The notes beneath the pieces are model-generated. The model worked only from the letters and a program-made list of their open reading frames with translations. It was not told the origin of the DNA and did not search any database. Below are positions 32,753-41,269 of a DNA stretch of 64,000 nucleotides, one piece after another. The stretch comes from an uncultured Clostridium sp. (GTDB taxonomy: Bacteria > Bacillota_I > Bacilli_A > RF39 > UBA660). The translations under genes and the position numbers were made by a program. The stretch is taken from the NCBI GenBank assembly GCA_946414595.1, contig CAMKPE010000001.1, forward strand, positions 1 to 64,000, written 5' to 3'. Every line of letters starts with the position of its first letter. The stretch's first letter is position 1.

Positions 32753-33820
32753 ATGAAAAAAGTTGGAATTATTTTTATGCTAATTGGTATATGTTTTATT
32801 TCTGCATCATTTTTTATTGAATCACCATCTAATGAAAACAAATTATGTAATGACGTATGGGTTACTGACTATAGTGGTGAATTAAGAAAAGATTATTATA
32901 TTAAGGATCTTAATCTAAATTCTAAAATGAAGGTATCATATCCTTCTATATTTGAAGAAGGTATGGGATGTAATGGTGGTAGTGAATTCGATGGTTCTTG
33001 TACAGGGCAAGAATATTATTTAACTATGCACGTTACAGAAGAATATGGTATTGATCATTTTATTAAGACCACATTTGAGAACTATGATAAAGAGCTATAT
33101 TCCTATGTTAAGGAAGTAGATTGTATTGAAGGAGCTAGATGTTTTTTAAAAGAACAAAAAGATAAAGGAAATACCAAATATAAACTTATTGAGTTTGTTA
33201 TATATATTAAAGGTATTGATAACACTGTATTTGAAGCAGAATATACTTTTTTTAATCCTAAATTAGTTGATAAGATAGATTATATTTTAAAAAATATTAA
33301 AGTTACTAATGATGCTAATTATAGAATAGGAACAGAAAAAGATGGCAAATTATTTATTAAATTTAAATCAGATACTAGTAATAATCCTTACGCTTATATA
33401 GATCTATATTTAGATAGTAAATATACTGAAGTTGAAAAAGGAACTAATAGTAATATTAGAACGGTAGTAAAAACAAATACTAGTGATAAAATTGAGCTAT
33501 ATTTTTCTGTAAATAATAATCATGCATATGATATTGAACCTGGCTTTTATGTACCACTATATAAAGATTCATATCACTTTACTTTGTTTAGATTGACAAA
33601 AGAAGATATAGAGAAATCTTATAATGTAACAACTATTGATAATAAAACTATATACGCTGATAAGAGAAGAGAAGGATACTATAATATTGATTTTGGAGGA
33701 GAAGTATTATTAACGGTTAAATTTAATAACAAAAAAGATGAAAGTTTAATAAATGATTTTATTAATTACACTGGAGAATATTTAGATAATTATACTAAAA
33801 AGACATATTGTTATACATAG
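32753..33820 (+). CDS. Membrane-anchored or secreted protein, 355 aa
   Basis: Residues 4-22 (VGIIFMLIGICFISASFFI) form a membrane helix or signal sequence without a lipobox. The exterior part has no recognised domain. It contains a CNGGSEFDGSC segment near residue 80, further cysteines (DCIEGARC) and beta-rich sequence toward the C-terminus. The pattern suggests a disulphide-bonded extracellular domain. The ATG follows TAGGAGGATC. It is monocistronic, between a good promoter and a weaker terminator. Confidence 0.7.
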   Translation: MKKVGIIFMLIGICFISASFFIESPSNENKLCNDVWVTDYSGELRKDYYIKDLNLNSKMKVSYPSIFEEGMGCNGGSEFDGSCTGQEYYLTMHVTEEYGIDHFIKTTFENYDKELYSYVKEVDCIEGARCFLKEQKDKGNTKYKLIEFVIYIKGIDNTVFEAEYTFFNPKLVDKIDYILKNIKVTNDANYRIGTEKDGKLFIKFKSDTSNNPYAYIDLYLDSKYTEVEKGTNSNIRTVVKTNTSDKIELYFSVNNNHAYDIEPGFYVPLYKDSYHFTLFRLTKEDIEKSYNVTTIDNKTIYADKRREGYYNIDFGGEVLLTVKFNNKKDESLINDFINYTGEYLDNYTKKTYCYT

Positions 33821-33858
33821 TCATTTAAGTTTATTGTAATAATGAATTATTTATAATT

Positions 33859-33888
33859 AAAGGCACTCTTGGGAGTTCTTTTTTTTAC
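33859..33888 (+). terminator. Imperfect terminator
   Basis: ACTC (33865-33868), loop TTGG, GAGT (33873-33876), with one mismatch and further A-T and G-T pairs outward, followed by a long T run. It is weaker than the other terminators here. Confidence 0.5.
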
Positions 33889-33958
33889 ATTACAATAAAA
33901 ATTATATTTTTGATTAACAATATTGGTAGAGTTTCATACACTAATATAGGTGATTATA

Positions 33959-35185
33959 ATGAATGAAAAGAATAAAAGGGTAGTTGTGGATGCAGGTCAT
34001 GGCGGAACAGATCCAGGGGCAGTTTATGGAAATAAAAAAGAAAAAGATTTTAATCTACAAGCAGCCAATTATATATATGAAAGATTAAATGAATTAGGAG
34101 TTCCTGTAGCAATCACAAGAATTGATGATGAGGATATAGGAAGAAATGAAAGATTAAGAAGAATGCTTAATTCATTTGGAAATGATTCCGATGTAATAAT
34201 ACTTTCTAATCATATCAATGCTGGTGGAGGAGAAGGAGCAGAGGTTGTATATTCATTAAGAAATGATGATACCCTTTCTAAAATGATTCTTGATGAAATA
34301 GGTAATAAAGGACAAATAGAAAGAAGAGTATATCAAAGAAGATTACCTGAAAATCCTTCAAAAGATTATTACTATATTATGAGGGAAACACCTAATACAG
34401 AAGCAGTGTTAATTGAATATGGATTTATTGATAATCCAAAAGATTTATATAAACTAGAAAATAATTTATATGATTATGCTGAAGGAGTAGTAAAAGCAGT
34501 TGCTAATTATATAGGAGTGCCTTATATTCCTAAAGAAGAAACAATTGTAGATACTGACACTTATATTGTTAAAAAAGGAGATACTCTATATTCAATAGCA
34601 AGAGCATTTGATACTACTGTTGATGAATTAAAAAGAATTAATAAATTATCAAATAATGTATTATCAATTGGTCAAAATTTATTGATACCAAATAACGAGG
34701 AAGAATTACAAGAAGACTATACTATTAATACAGTTAAAAGTGGTGATACATTATATTCAATTGCTAAAAACTTTGGTGTTACAGTAGATGAAATAATAAC
34801 CCTTAATAGGTTAAATAGCATTGGTCTTTCTATTGGTCAACAACTATTAATACCAGAAAATGGTATTCAAATAATTGGAGTAATAGATTATATAATTAAA
34901 CCAGGTGATAGTTTATGGAAGATTGCAACTAAGTGTGGTGCAACTGTTGATGATATAGTTAAACTAAATAACTTAGATTCCACTGTAATATATCCAGGTC
35001 AGATAATTAAGTTATCAGAACCATGCGCATTAAAACAAAATGAAGATAATGAAGTTTATATTGTTAAAAAAGGCGATACATTGTACTCAATAGCAAGACT
35101 TTTCAATACAACTGTTGATAAAATAATTGAAAATAATAATTTGACATCTAATATATTAGCCATAGGACAAAAGTTAATAATATAA
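33959..35185 (+). CDS. N-acetylmuramoyl-L-alanine amidase with four LysM domains
   Basis: Residues 1-185 are an Amidase_3 domain that cleaves the amide bond between MurNAc and the stem peptide. Zinc and catalytic residues are His14 (DAGHGGTD), Glu28, His85 (SNHINAG) and Glu153 (VLIEYGF). Four LysM peptidoglycan-binding repeats follow (about 199-245, 257-304, 312-357, 366-408), each with the (V/I)KxGDxLxxIA pattern. There is no signal peptide, so export must occur by another route or during lysis; this resembles endolysin-like or spore enzymes. ATG 33959 follows AGGTGATT. The family assignment is firm; the physiological role (autolysin or germination) is not. Confidence 0.93.
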   Translation: MNEKNKRVVVDAGHGGTDPGAVYGNKKEKDFNLQAANYIYERLNELGVPVAITRIDDEDIGRNERLRRMLNSFGNDSDVIILSNHINAGGGEGAEVVYSLRNDDTLSKMILDEIGNKGQIERRVYQRRLPENPSKDYYYIMRETPNTEAVLIEYGFIDNPKDLYKLENNLYDYAEGVVKAVANYIGVPYIPKEETIVDTDTYIVKKGDTLYSIARAFDTTVDELKRINKLSNNVLSIGQNLLIPNNEEELQEDYTINTVKSGDTLYSIAKNFGVTVDEIITLNRLNSIGLSIGQQLLIPENGIQIIGVIDYIIKPGDSLWKIATKCGATVDDIVKLNNLDSTVIYPGQIIKLSEPCALKQNEDNEVYIVKKGDTLYSIARLFNTTVDKIIENNNLTSNILAIGQKLII

Positions 35186-35222
35186 TAAAAAAATATGTTA
35201 TAATGATTATCGAGGTGTAATC

Positions 35223-35543
35223 ATGAAGAAAAACACATTAAAAGCAGGAATAATAGCTTTAGCAATTAATGTAATAGGACTTTTAATAAACTTATTTTCA
35301 GCGTTATGTGCAAATACATTGCTTTTAGCTTTTCCGTTTCATGGAGGAGAGATAAGTGAATATAGTGGATTTGGTCTTACATTAACAAAATATTATCCGC
35401 TAGCACTTGAGGGTGAATCAAAAACAACATCTGAGCTTAGTTTTGATTTCCGAACTTTTTTAATCACATTTGTTATATTATTTGCAATTATTCTTATTGC
35501 ATTAATAATTGACGATAAACTTATTAAGAAAAACAAGAAATAA
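35223..35543 (+). CDS. Two-helix membrane protein, 106 aa
   Basis: Hydrophobic segments at about residues 9-38 and 78-97 (FLITFVILFAIILIALII) flank an external loop with FPFHGGEISEYSGFGL. No family is recognised. GAGGTG lies before the ATG and TATAAT just upstream. The gene is separate from the amidase and ends in a terminator. Confidence 0.65.
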   Translation: MKKNTLKAGIIALAINVIGLLINLFSALCANTLLLAFPFHGGEISEYSGFGLTLTKYYPLALEGESKTTSELSFDFRTFLITFVILFAIILIALIIDDKLIKKNKK

Positions 35544-35560
35544 TAATATTAATTAAAAAT

Positions 35561-35585
35561 AGTGTATTAAAAATACACTTTTTTT
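35561..35585 (+). terminator. Rho-independent terminator
   Basis: AGTGTATT (35561-35568), loop AAA, AATACACT (35572-35579), then T tract. Confidence 0.88.
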
Positions 35586-35619
35586 AATTTATATCGACTT
35601 AACATATTCAATTTATGTC

Positions 35620-35648
35620 TTGAATTAATTGCTATCAAGTGATAAAAT
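35620..35648 (+). promoter_or_regulatory. Promoter of tRNA-Trp
   Basis: TTGAAT (35620-35625) and TAAAAT (35643-35648) with 17-bp spacing, 14 bases before the tRNA. Confidence 0.65.
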
Positions 35649-35661
35649 ATCAATATGACTT

Positions 35662-35735
35662 AGGGGATTAGTTAAATGGTATAATAATGGTCTCCAAAAC
35701 CACTGTTGGGAGTTCGATTCTCTCATCCCCTGCCA
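35662..35735 (+). tRNA. tRNA-Trp (CCA anticodon)
   Basis: A full 74-base cloverleaf. Acceptor arms AGGGGAT and ATCCCCT pair perfectly, the discriminator is G, and the CCA end is encoded. The anticodon loop CTCCAAA gives anticodon CCA, which reads UGG. The T arm GGGAG-TTCGATT-CTCTC has the conserved TTCGA. The 3' end is followed by TTTAGA, and TGCCATTTAGA recurs 474 bases downstream. Confidence 0.95.
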
Positions 35736-35741
35736 TTTAGA
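35731..35741 (+). repeat. Left copy of 11-bp direct repeat at tRNA-Trp 3' end
   Basis: TGCCATTTAGA covers the discriminator, CCA end and six following bases. An identical copy lies at 36205-36215. The stretch between holds one minus-strand gene, so the pair looks like insertion-site duplication (inference). Confidence 0.6.
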
Positions 35742-35748
35742 ATATTAA

Positions 35749-35778
35749 AACACTAACTACTTAGTTAGTGTTTTTTTG
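35749..35778. terminator. Terminator between tRNA-Trp and convergent gene
   Basis: AACACTAACT (35749-35758), loop ACTT, AGTTAGTGTT (35763-35772), T tract. On the minus strand it also ends the gene 35761-36147. Confidence 0.85.
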
Positions 35779-36147
35779 TTTATAAATACTTATTGTATAT
35801 AATTCTAAACTTCTATTATCTTTATCAAATAATACATTATCTATAATTGTTACCATATGATAAAAGTCTTTCTTATCATAACAAAATACAATATATGATC
35901 CTTTACTAAGTGATAAATCTTTTATTTTTATATCACTACCATACTCTATCTTATCTATACCATTTTTATTCATATAAGTCTCAAATACTTCGATATCGTT
36001 ATAAGAACTACAATTTAATTCGTTTTGTATATTACATAACTCATTATATACTCGGTCATATTCCTTATTAAAAAGCTTGCAAAAACTTCTAATTAGACAA
36101 TTACTTTTTCCTTCAGAGTTTTCTATATAGAATTCATTAAACTTCAT
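35761..36147 (-). CDS. Papain-like cysteine-peptidase-fold protein (putative), 128 aa
   Basis: The order SNCLIRSFCKLFNKEYDRVYNEL, then KGSYIVFCYDKKDFYHMVTIIDNVLFDKD, fits small papain-like/NlpC-type domains common in phage and mobile DNA. In these a Cys starts the first helix and a His-containing strand precedes an Asp. The likely catalytic pair is Cys17 and the His in YHMV. ATG 36147 follows AGGATGTGATT; a TTG at 36150 is the alternative. It lies between two 11-bp direct repeats derived from the tRNA-Trp 3' end, so it may have arrived as a small insertion. Confidence 0.55.
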   Translation of the reverse strand: MKFNEFYIENSEGKSNCLIRSFCKLFNKEYDRVYNELCNIQNELNCSSYNDIEVFETYMNKNGIDKIEYGSDIKIKDLSLSKGSYIVFCYDKKDFYHMVTIIDNVLFDKDNRSLELYTISIYKQKNTN

Positions 36148-36204
36148 CAAATCACATCCTAGTTTTATTATATCATATCTTGTTTTAACCCCTTATGATA
36201 TACG

Positions 36205-36215
36205 TGCCATTTAGA
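36205..36215 (+). repeat. Right copy of 11-bp direct repeat
   Basis: TGCCATTTAGA matches the tRNA-Trp 3' end and flank at 35731-35741 and is followed by an orphan terminator at 36219. Confidence 0.6.
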
Positions 36216-36218
36216 TTG

Positions 36219-36243
36219 AAAAGTAGCAACGCTACTTTTTTTC
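36219..36243 (+). terminator. Orphan terminator, possibly the original tRNA-Trp terminator
   Basis: AAAGTAGC ending at 36227, loop AAC, GCTACTTT starting at 36231, then a T tract. No plus-strand gene lies directly upstream except the tRNA 480 bases away, which suggests that it was displaced by an insertion. Confidence 0.7.
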
Positions 36244-36269
36244 ATGTTATAATAATTATGGTGAAGAAT

Positions 36270-36965
36270 ATGGCTGAAGTAGAAAACATATATAATGAAG
36301 GAAAATTATTAGTTAGAGCAATGGATTATCCACAACTTCAAATGGGAAATAGTGGGCCTGAATATGATTGCAGCGTGCGGGCTAATGAATTTTGTAGGTT
36401 AATGAATGGAAAGTTAACTAGTGCATCATCTACATTAATATTTCCTGGCGTTGGTGTTTCAACATACAAAAATATTGGTTTTTTAATCGATTCAGATAAG
36501 GCCGATTGTCATCATATTTCAAAATCAGATAGTAGCAGTAGTGGTAATATTAGTGATGGTGATTTCCTTGCAAATAATGCTGATTATCAAACAATAGAGG
36601 AATTAGCTAATTATATTAGAACAAGTCAAGATACTACTATGAATGAAGTAAACATTAATGCTTCTGTTGACAGCGTAGTTGGATTATTCTTAAATGAATG
36701 TCCAAAGCAAGCATTTTTACTACAAATGCTTTATGTTGCTAAAGAATGTATTAAGAATATTACAGGAGTAGATTATCCTATTTATTCTTATGATTCAAAT
36801 AATGGCAGATTAAATAGAATTGTTTTGACCGATGAATTAGAACATTTAGTCACTCAAGGTTTACAAAGTAATCAATTGTTTTATTGGCCAGATGAATATG
36901 AAGAACCAGTAGTGAAGAAATTTGGGTATGATGATCAACAAGTATCGCTTAATCATACTAAGTAG
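36270..36965 (+). CDS. Uncharacterised protein, 231 aa
   Basis: No family recognised. The soluble protein starts MAEVENIYNEGKLLVRAMDYPQL and contains CSVRANEFCRLMNGK, a Ser-rich loop (SKSDSSSSGN) and a helical C-terminal half (QAFLLQMLYVAKECIKN). ATG 36270 has GGTGAAG upstream and TATAAT at 36248-36253. The frame extending to 36195 runs across the promoter and terminator and is rejected. Confidence 0.65.
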   Translation: MAEVENIYNEGKLLVRAMDYPQLQMGNSGPEYDCSVRANEFCRLMNGKLTSASSTLIFPGVGVSTYKNIGFLIDSDKADCHHISKSDSSSSGNISDGDFLANNADYQTIEELANYIRTSQDTTMNEVNINASVDSVVGLFLNECPKQAFLLQMLYVAKECIKNITGVDYPIYSYDSNNGRLNRIVLTDELEHLVTQGLQSNQLFYWPDEYEEPVVKKFGYDDQQVSLNHTK

Positions 36966-36985
36966 TCAATTTATTTAGATAATAG

Positions 36986-37013
36986 AACACTAACTCATAT
37001 TAGTGTTTTTTTG
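36986..37013 (+). terminator. Rho-independent terminator
   Basis: AACACTAA (36986-36993), six-base loop, TTAGTGTT (37000-37007), T tract. Its arms resemble those of the 35749, 38070 and 42543 terminators. Confidence 0.85.
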
Positions 37014-37039
37014 ATATAATTAAACTTGGAGGAGATCAT

Positions 37040-37597
37040 ATGCCTAAATACTTAAAAGTAATGTTTGGCAACAAAGGTGCTAACTTTGAATACAAAATAG
37101 ATGAAGAAAATGTTACAGATCATTGGAACACATCTAGTAATGATCCACAAGAAATGGGTGGCTTTAACTTTTCTATTGAAGACAAAATCTTAAGGTGGCT
37201 TATTCGTGGTGATACTCTATATGATGTAATAATACCAGAGGGTAGTGAAGTAATCGAATGTGAAAGTACTTCAGCTCCTCATGGAGTATTTAGAAGTAAT
37301 AGAATTATAATTACTAATCCAAGAAAAATGACTGATGAACTTGCAATGTATTTTTATTTAAAGTCCGATTTACCTGAATTGTCATATTATAAATCACTTG
37401 CAGGAGCAGCAATTAGAGGATATAGAAATACATGTTTTAAAATAATAGAAGATAAAGTAAATAAAGATAATATTGATCTTGTGTTAAGTGAAATAAATGA
37501 CTTTGTTAAACCACACCAGAGCAGTGGTTTAGCAAGTAATGGAATAGAAGTATATAATGAAGTGATGGAAATACTTCAAGAGATAAAAAACAAATAA
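37040..37597 (+). CDS. Uncharacterised protein, 185 aa
   Basis: A recognisable but unnamed pattern is GFNFSIEDKILRWLIRGDTLYDVIIPEGSEVIECESTSAPHGVFRSNRIIITNPR (residues about 41-95), which looks like a small beta-rich domain seen in gut Firmicutes and phage. It may be related to ADP-ribosyltransferase-like folds, but no catalytic triad can be assigned. The C-terminal half is helical. AGGAGATC precedes the ATG, and TGATATAAT (37012-37020) is an extended -10. Monocistronic. Confidence 0.65.
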   Translation: MPKYLKVMFGNKGANFEYKIDEENVTDHWNTSSNDPQEMGGFNFSIEDKILRWLIRGDTLYDVIIPEGSEVIECESTSAPHGVFRSNRIIITNPRKMTDELAMYFYLKSDLPELSYYKSLAGAAIRGYRNTCFKIIEDKVNKDNIDLVLSEINDFVKPHQSSGLASNGIEVYNEVMEILQEIKNK

Positions 37598-37675
37598 TTC
37601 TTTCTTTACACATGTTTATATATTTTTTTAACAATAATCAATTATATTATGATAAAATAAAAATAGGAGGAAGAT

Positions 37676-38062
37676 ATGACTGAGTTAAAATTTTTAAGCG
37701 AAGATGAAGCACGTTTATTGCATTCATTAGATGAAAAATATTATGCATCACATACAACTGAACAAGAATCAAAAACTTTTGAAGAATTATCTAGTAGAGA
37801 AAGAAAAATAGAAAAAACATATTTAGATTTATGTAAGAAAAGAGAAAAAACAGAAGCTGAAAAGGGTATAGAAACTGAATGCTATGATAACCTTTTACAA
37901 TCATATCATATTGAAATTGAAAAAAATTCAACACCATTTTTGAAAACTGATTTAGAAAGACTTCAAAAAGCAGGAGAAATAGGACCTCTTCAATTTATAG
38001 CAATTGCGGCTATTACAAAAGAATTAGATAAGAGAGCACAAAATCAAAAAGTATTTAATTAA
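37676..38062 (+). CDS. Small helical protein, 128 aa
   Basis: The sequence is almost entirely charged helix (SSRERKIEKTYLDLCKKREKTEAEKG), likely coiled coil at residues 35-75. The more hydrophobic end is IGPLQFIAIAAITKELDK. No family is recognised and there is no signal or membrane segment. AATAGGAGGAAG precedes the ATG. It is monocistronic with a terminator. Confidence 0.65.
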   Translation: MTELKFLSEDEARLLHSLDEKYYASHTTEQESKTFEELSSRERKIEKTYLDLCKKREKTEAEKGIETECYDNLLQSYHIEIEKNSTPFLKTDLERLQKAGEIGPLQFIAIAAITKELDKRAQNQKVFN

Positions 38063-38069
38063 AAAAAAT

Positions 38070-38096
38070 ACGCTAACAAATGTTAGTGTTTTTTTA
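38070..38096. terminator. Bidirectional terminator
   Basis: ACGCTAAC (38070-38077), loop AAAT, GTTAGTGT (38082-38089) with one G-T pair and a T tract. It lies between convergent genes. Confidence 0.82.
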
Positions 38097-38097
38097 T

Positions 38098-38757
38098 TTA
38101 ATAATTTGCATTCCATTCATCTAGGAATTCTTTAACAAATACTTTCATGAATTCAACTCTTTTATCTGCTAATTCTTTAGCTGTTTTTGTATTCATGTTA
38201 TCTCCTAATTTAAATAATTTATGATAGAAGTGATGTATTGTAGATGCATCATATCCCCCTTCTTCTTTGAAGTCATTATTTTCATTTAATGGTACAGAAT
38301 CATCATACATTAATACTTTATGTGCTCCACTAAAAATAAATGTTCTTCCAATTCCTATTGCTCCAATTGCATCAAGATTATCAGCATCTTGTACTATTAA
38401 AGCATTTATATCATCAACATTATTACCATTCCAGTTATAATCTTCATGATGTTCTATACAAAAGCAAATCTTTTCTTTTTGCTCTTCTGTTAAAACTATT
38501 TTAGATAATATTTCTTTTACTTTAGGAATTGAATCAATTGGTAATACAACTTTGCTACTACTTCCTTGCAATATTCTATGTATATCATGCAAGAATGCAG
38601 CAATACCAATTACAATTCTATCTCCACCTTCTTTTTCTTGAAGATACAAAGCAGTATTCATAGTTCTTACTAAATGACCAATATCATGACCACTTGAATC
38701 ATCTTTAAATAATTGATCTACATATGGTTTTAATTCTTCAATATATTTTTCTATCAT
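38098..38757 (-). CDS. HD-domain phosphohydrolase
   Basis: HD-superfamily metal ligands are visible: His24 or His28 in SGHDIGH, His57-Asp58 in AAFLHDIH, His103-His104 in IEHHEDYNWNG, and Asp in VQDADNLDAIGAIGIGR. This order matches the YedJ/YpgQ type of metal-dependent phosphohydrolases, which act on nucleotides or related phosphates. At 219 residues it is full length. GGATGTGA precedes its ATG. It is the last gene of a three-gene minus-strand unit (39838 to 38098) with gaps of 9 to 13 bases. Confidence 0.88.
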   Translation of the reverse strand: MIEKYIEELKPYVDQLFKDDSSGHDIGHLVRTMNTALYLQEKEGGDRIVIGIAAFLHDIHRILQGSSSKVVLPIDSIPKVKEILSKIVLTEEQKEKICFCIEHHEDYNWNGNNVDDINALIVQDADNLDAIGAIGIGRTFIFSGAHKVLMYDDSVPLNENNDFKEEGGYDASTIHHFYHKLFKLGDNMNTKTAKELADKRVEFMKVFVKEFLDEWNANY

Positions 38758-38770
38758 AAAGTCACATCCT

Positions 38771-39301
38771 TTATTTTTTTATCCAATATCTTCTTGTTAA
38801 GAATTTTTCACCGGCATCTTCATTAGGCACTTTGTTTTCCAACTTTCCACCATTTGCTTCAATAATTTTATATGAACCAATGTTATCATCATCACAAGTT
38901 ATTAATATGTTATCTTCGACAATTAAGTCTTTAGCCTTTTCTAGCCCAAGTTTTAATATTTTTGTTCCATATCCTTTTTTCCAATATAGTGGATTAACTG
39001 CATACCCAATATGACCACCATAGTTCATTAAAGCATCAGTTAGTTGTACTCTTATATGAATAATTCCTACAAGTTTTTCATCATCTACAGCAAAATAATC
39101 ATAAGAAGGAACATAAGTAGGAGGTAATTTGGCTTTATCCCTATTGTCATTAAAAAATTCTACAACATCTTTTTCATCTGGATTAATAAACATCATATTA
39201 TGTTTTTTTATATTTCCTAGCTCCATTTGTTTTTTGGCTTCTATATAAGCCTCTTTATATTGCTCAACATATTTATGTTCTGCATCAATTAACTTTATCA
39301 T
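38771..39301 (-). CDS. GNAT-family N-acetyltransferase
   Basis: The core GNAT signature YAVNPLYWKKGYGTKILKLGLEKAK is present, with the acetyl-CoA loop KKGYGT, preceded by strands DYFAVDDEKLVGIIHIRV. The end, GSYKIIEANGGKLE, is the usual last helix-strand. The acceptor is unknown. It is the middle gene of a three-gene unit; TTAGGTATT lies upstream of the ATG, and the HD gene follows after 13 bases. Confidence 0.88.
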   Translation of the reverse strand: MIKLIDAEHKYVEQYKEAYIEAKKQMELGNIKKHNMMFINPDEKDVVEFFNDNRDKAKLPPTYVPSYDYFAVDDEKLVGIIHIRVQLTDALMNYGGHIGYAVNPLYWKKGYGTKILKLGLEKAKDLIVEDNILITCDDDNIGSYKIIEANGGKLENKVPNEDAGEKFLTRRYWIKK

Positions 39302-39310
39302 ATGTAATAC

Positions 39311-39838
39311 CTAAAAATTTCTTTCTTTTCCTATTTCATCTCTAACACCAAGAGTTTGTGCTAATAAATCAGCAATTATTTTAAATATGGCATCAGATTG
39401 TTCTTTTGTTAATTCTTTTCCATCTAAGAAATAATCTATATCATATCTTATTTGACCATCTCTTGTTTCTCTACATAAATGATCAAGTTGTGGTAATAAT
39501 TCTTTAACTTTTTGATGAAGTTCTAACATTGCTTCTCTAGGTCCAATAAATCCAACATGTAAAGACATTGGTGGTTTATCATGATATTCTCTAATACCAG
39601 AACATGGCCCAGTAATAGCAATACATTTATCCCAACACATAAGCGCAATTCTTTTTAATTCATCTGATCCTTCAGATATAATTTCTGCAAGAAGTTCTTT
39701 ATCTTCTTTTGATGTTTCACTGGTTGGTACAGCGTATTTCCCATTTTTCATGAAATAAGGTCTTTGCGATTCACTTTCTAAACTGAAATCCCAACCATTT
39801 CTTCTAGCAAGTGCTTCATATGTTTCTTTTTTATTCAT
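39311..39838 (-). CDS. Uncharacterised protein, 175 aa
   Basis: No family recognised. The sequence starts MNKKETYEALARRNGWDFS and has a long helical middle (EDKELLAEIISEGSDELKRIALMCWDKCIAI) and a possible beta region (PPMSLHVGFIGPREAM). GGGTGATTT precedes the ATG. It heads the minus-strand unit with the GNAT and HD genes, which hints at a shared small-molecule or nucleotide-related job (inference). Confidence 0.65.
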   Translation of the reverse strand: MNKKETYEALARRNGWDFSLESESQRPYFMKNGKYAVPTSETSKEDKELLAEIISEGSDELKRIALMCWDKCIAITGPCSGIREYHDKPPMSLHVGFIGPREAMLELHQKVKELLPQLDHLCRETRDGQIRYDIDYFLDGKELTKEQSDAIFKIIADLLAQTLGVRDEIGKERNF

Positions 39839-39917
39839 TTAAATCACCCATATTAATTATATCATATTTTAAAAAATGTACTTATATGTTATATTATAGG
39901 GGAAATGAGGACATATT

Positions 39918-41195
39918 ATGGAAAAGAAATTAAGGATATTAGATTATGATGAAGTACTTGAAGAATTAGATAGAATTACTTTAAATAATGGATTTGTTAA
40001 ACAACCTTCTGAACATACTGAATGTGATAATATTGAGATTCCTTACTATACTTTAGGAACAGGAGATAATCATATTGTTATATGTGGTGGTACACATGGT
40101 TCTGAAATAATTTCTGTTGATTTTGTTTTAAGAATGATGGATGCTTTAAGCAAGAAAGAACCACCTTTTGAAAACGTTGATTTAAATGAATATACATTCC
40201 ATTTTATTCCAGTACAAAATCCAGAAGGATATATCATTTCAACTTCTGCAATTAGAACTATTTTAGGACGAGATGCAACAGAAGAGGAAATTGAAAGAGT
40301 ATCTAAAGAATACTTTAGTGCATTTAGACGTGATGATATACATGCAAGAGAAAATCCAGAAGATAAATCACAAAAAGAACATCAAAAGATGTTTGAACAT
40401 GTAACTTATGAATGTATTCCAGAGAAATATCCACAGTTAAGGGAAAGTGTTAGAAGAATATATTCTAATCCTGAAGTACCAAAAGGAAGTATTGTTGTTC
40501 ATAGAGGAAATGGTTTAGGAGGAGAAACAAATAGATCTCCACTTTATAGAGCCTTAAACAATGAAGGTGAAAATGTTTATGGACCTAATAGATACAATAA
40601 CATTAATCAAACAATACCTGGACCTTTAGGAGTACCTCCAGAAAGAGAAGATGTAAGAGAAAATAAATTCTTAAGAGGTTTAATAGATAGACTTTATAAA
40701 GAAGGTAAGTATTGTGGAACACTTATTTATCATGGTACTGGTGGAATGATTTATTCTAAGTTAAGTAATGATGATGAAATACTTGTAGATGAAGATTTAA
40801 GTCCAGAGTATCAAAGAGATAAATATATTAAAAGTGTTATCAATAGAGCTTTATCAAGAAAGTATAGAGAAGATACAGCATACATTGCACCAGATGGAAG
40901 TCAAAAGACAGGATATAGAATTGTTAAAACACCAAGCTTAAAAGATTTTGATGAAAGATTAAGACTTGATTATCCAGCTGTATTATTAATTGAATTATCT
41001 TATATGGGTGGAAATCCACTTGGACCTTTAGGAGACAAAAACAATAACTATGTACCTACAATGGAGCATAATTTAGAAGCAGCAAGTCACTTTATTACAA
41101 GAGCAAAATCACTAAAAGATGCTATGTATGATAAGGTAGATTTAGTAGATCAAGAAGTAACTGATGAGTGGATTGAAGAGCATAAGTTAATATAA
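39918..41195 (+). CDS. M14-family zinc carboxypeptidase-like protein
   Basis: Metal ligands HxxE appear as GGTHGSEI (His60, Glu63), PVQNPEGYI follows in the substrate-binding position, His272 in LIYHGTGG is the third ligand, and Glu359 in LLIELSYMGG is the catalytic base. The length of 425 residues fits an extended M14 enzyme with an inserted region (about 110-260). No signal peptide is visible, so it probably acts on peptides in the cytoplasm. A possible GAGGA site lies upstream. It is monocistronic. Confidence 0.85.
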   Translation: MEKKLRILDYDEVLEELDRITLNNGFVKQPSEHTECDNIEIPYYTLGTGDNHIVICGGTHGSEIISVDFVLRMMDALSKKEPPFENVDLNEYTFHFIPVQNPEGYIISTSAIRTILGRDATEEEIERVSKEYFSAFRRDDIHARENPEDKSQKEHQKMFEHVTYECIPEKYPQLRESVRRIYSNPEVPKGSIVVHRGNGLGGETNRSPLYRALNNEGENVYGPNRYNNINQTIPGPLGVPPEREDVRENKFLRGLIDRLYKEGKYCGTLIYHGTGGMIYSKLSNDDEILVDEDLSPEYQRDKYIKSVINRALSRKYREDTAYIAPDGSQKTGYRIVKTPSLKDFDERLRLDYPAVLLIELSYMGGNPLGPLGDKNNNYVPTMEHNLEAASHFITRAKSLKDAMYDKVDLVDQEVTDEWIEEHKLI

Positions 41196-41218
41196 AGAGC
41201 TAATGCTCTTTTTTTATT
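41194..41218 (+). terminator. Rho-independent terminator
   Basis: AAAGAGC (41194-41200), loop TAAT, GCTCTTT (41205-41211), T tract. Confidence 0.88.
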
Positions 41219-41269
41219 TACTTATTATATTAATTTATTATAAAATAATAATAGAGAGATGGTGTTAAT

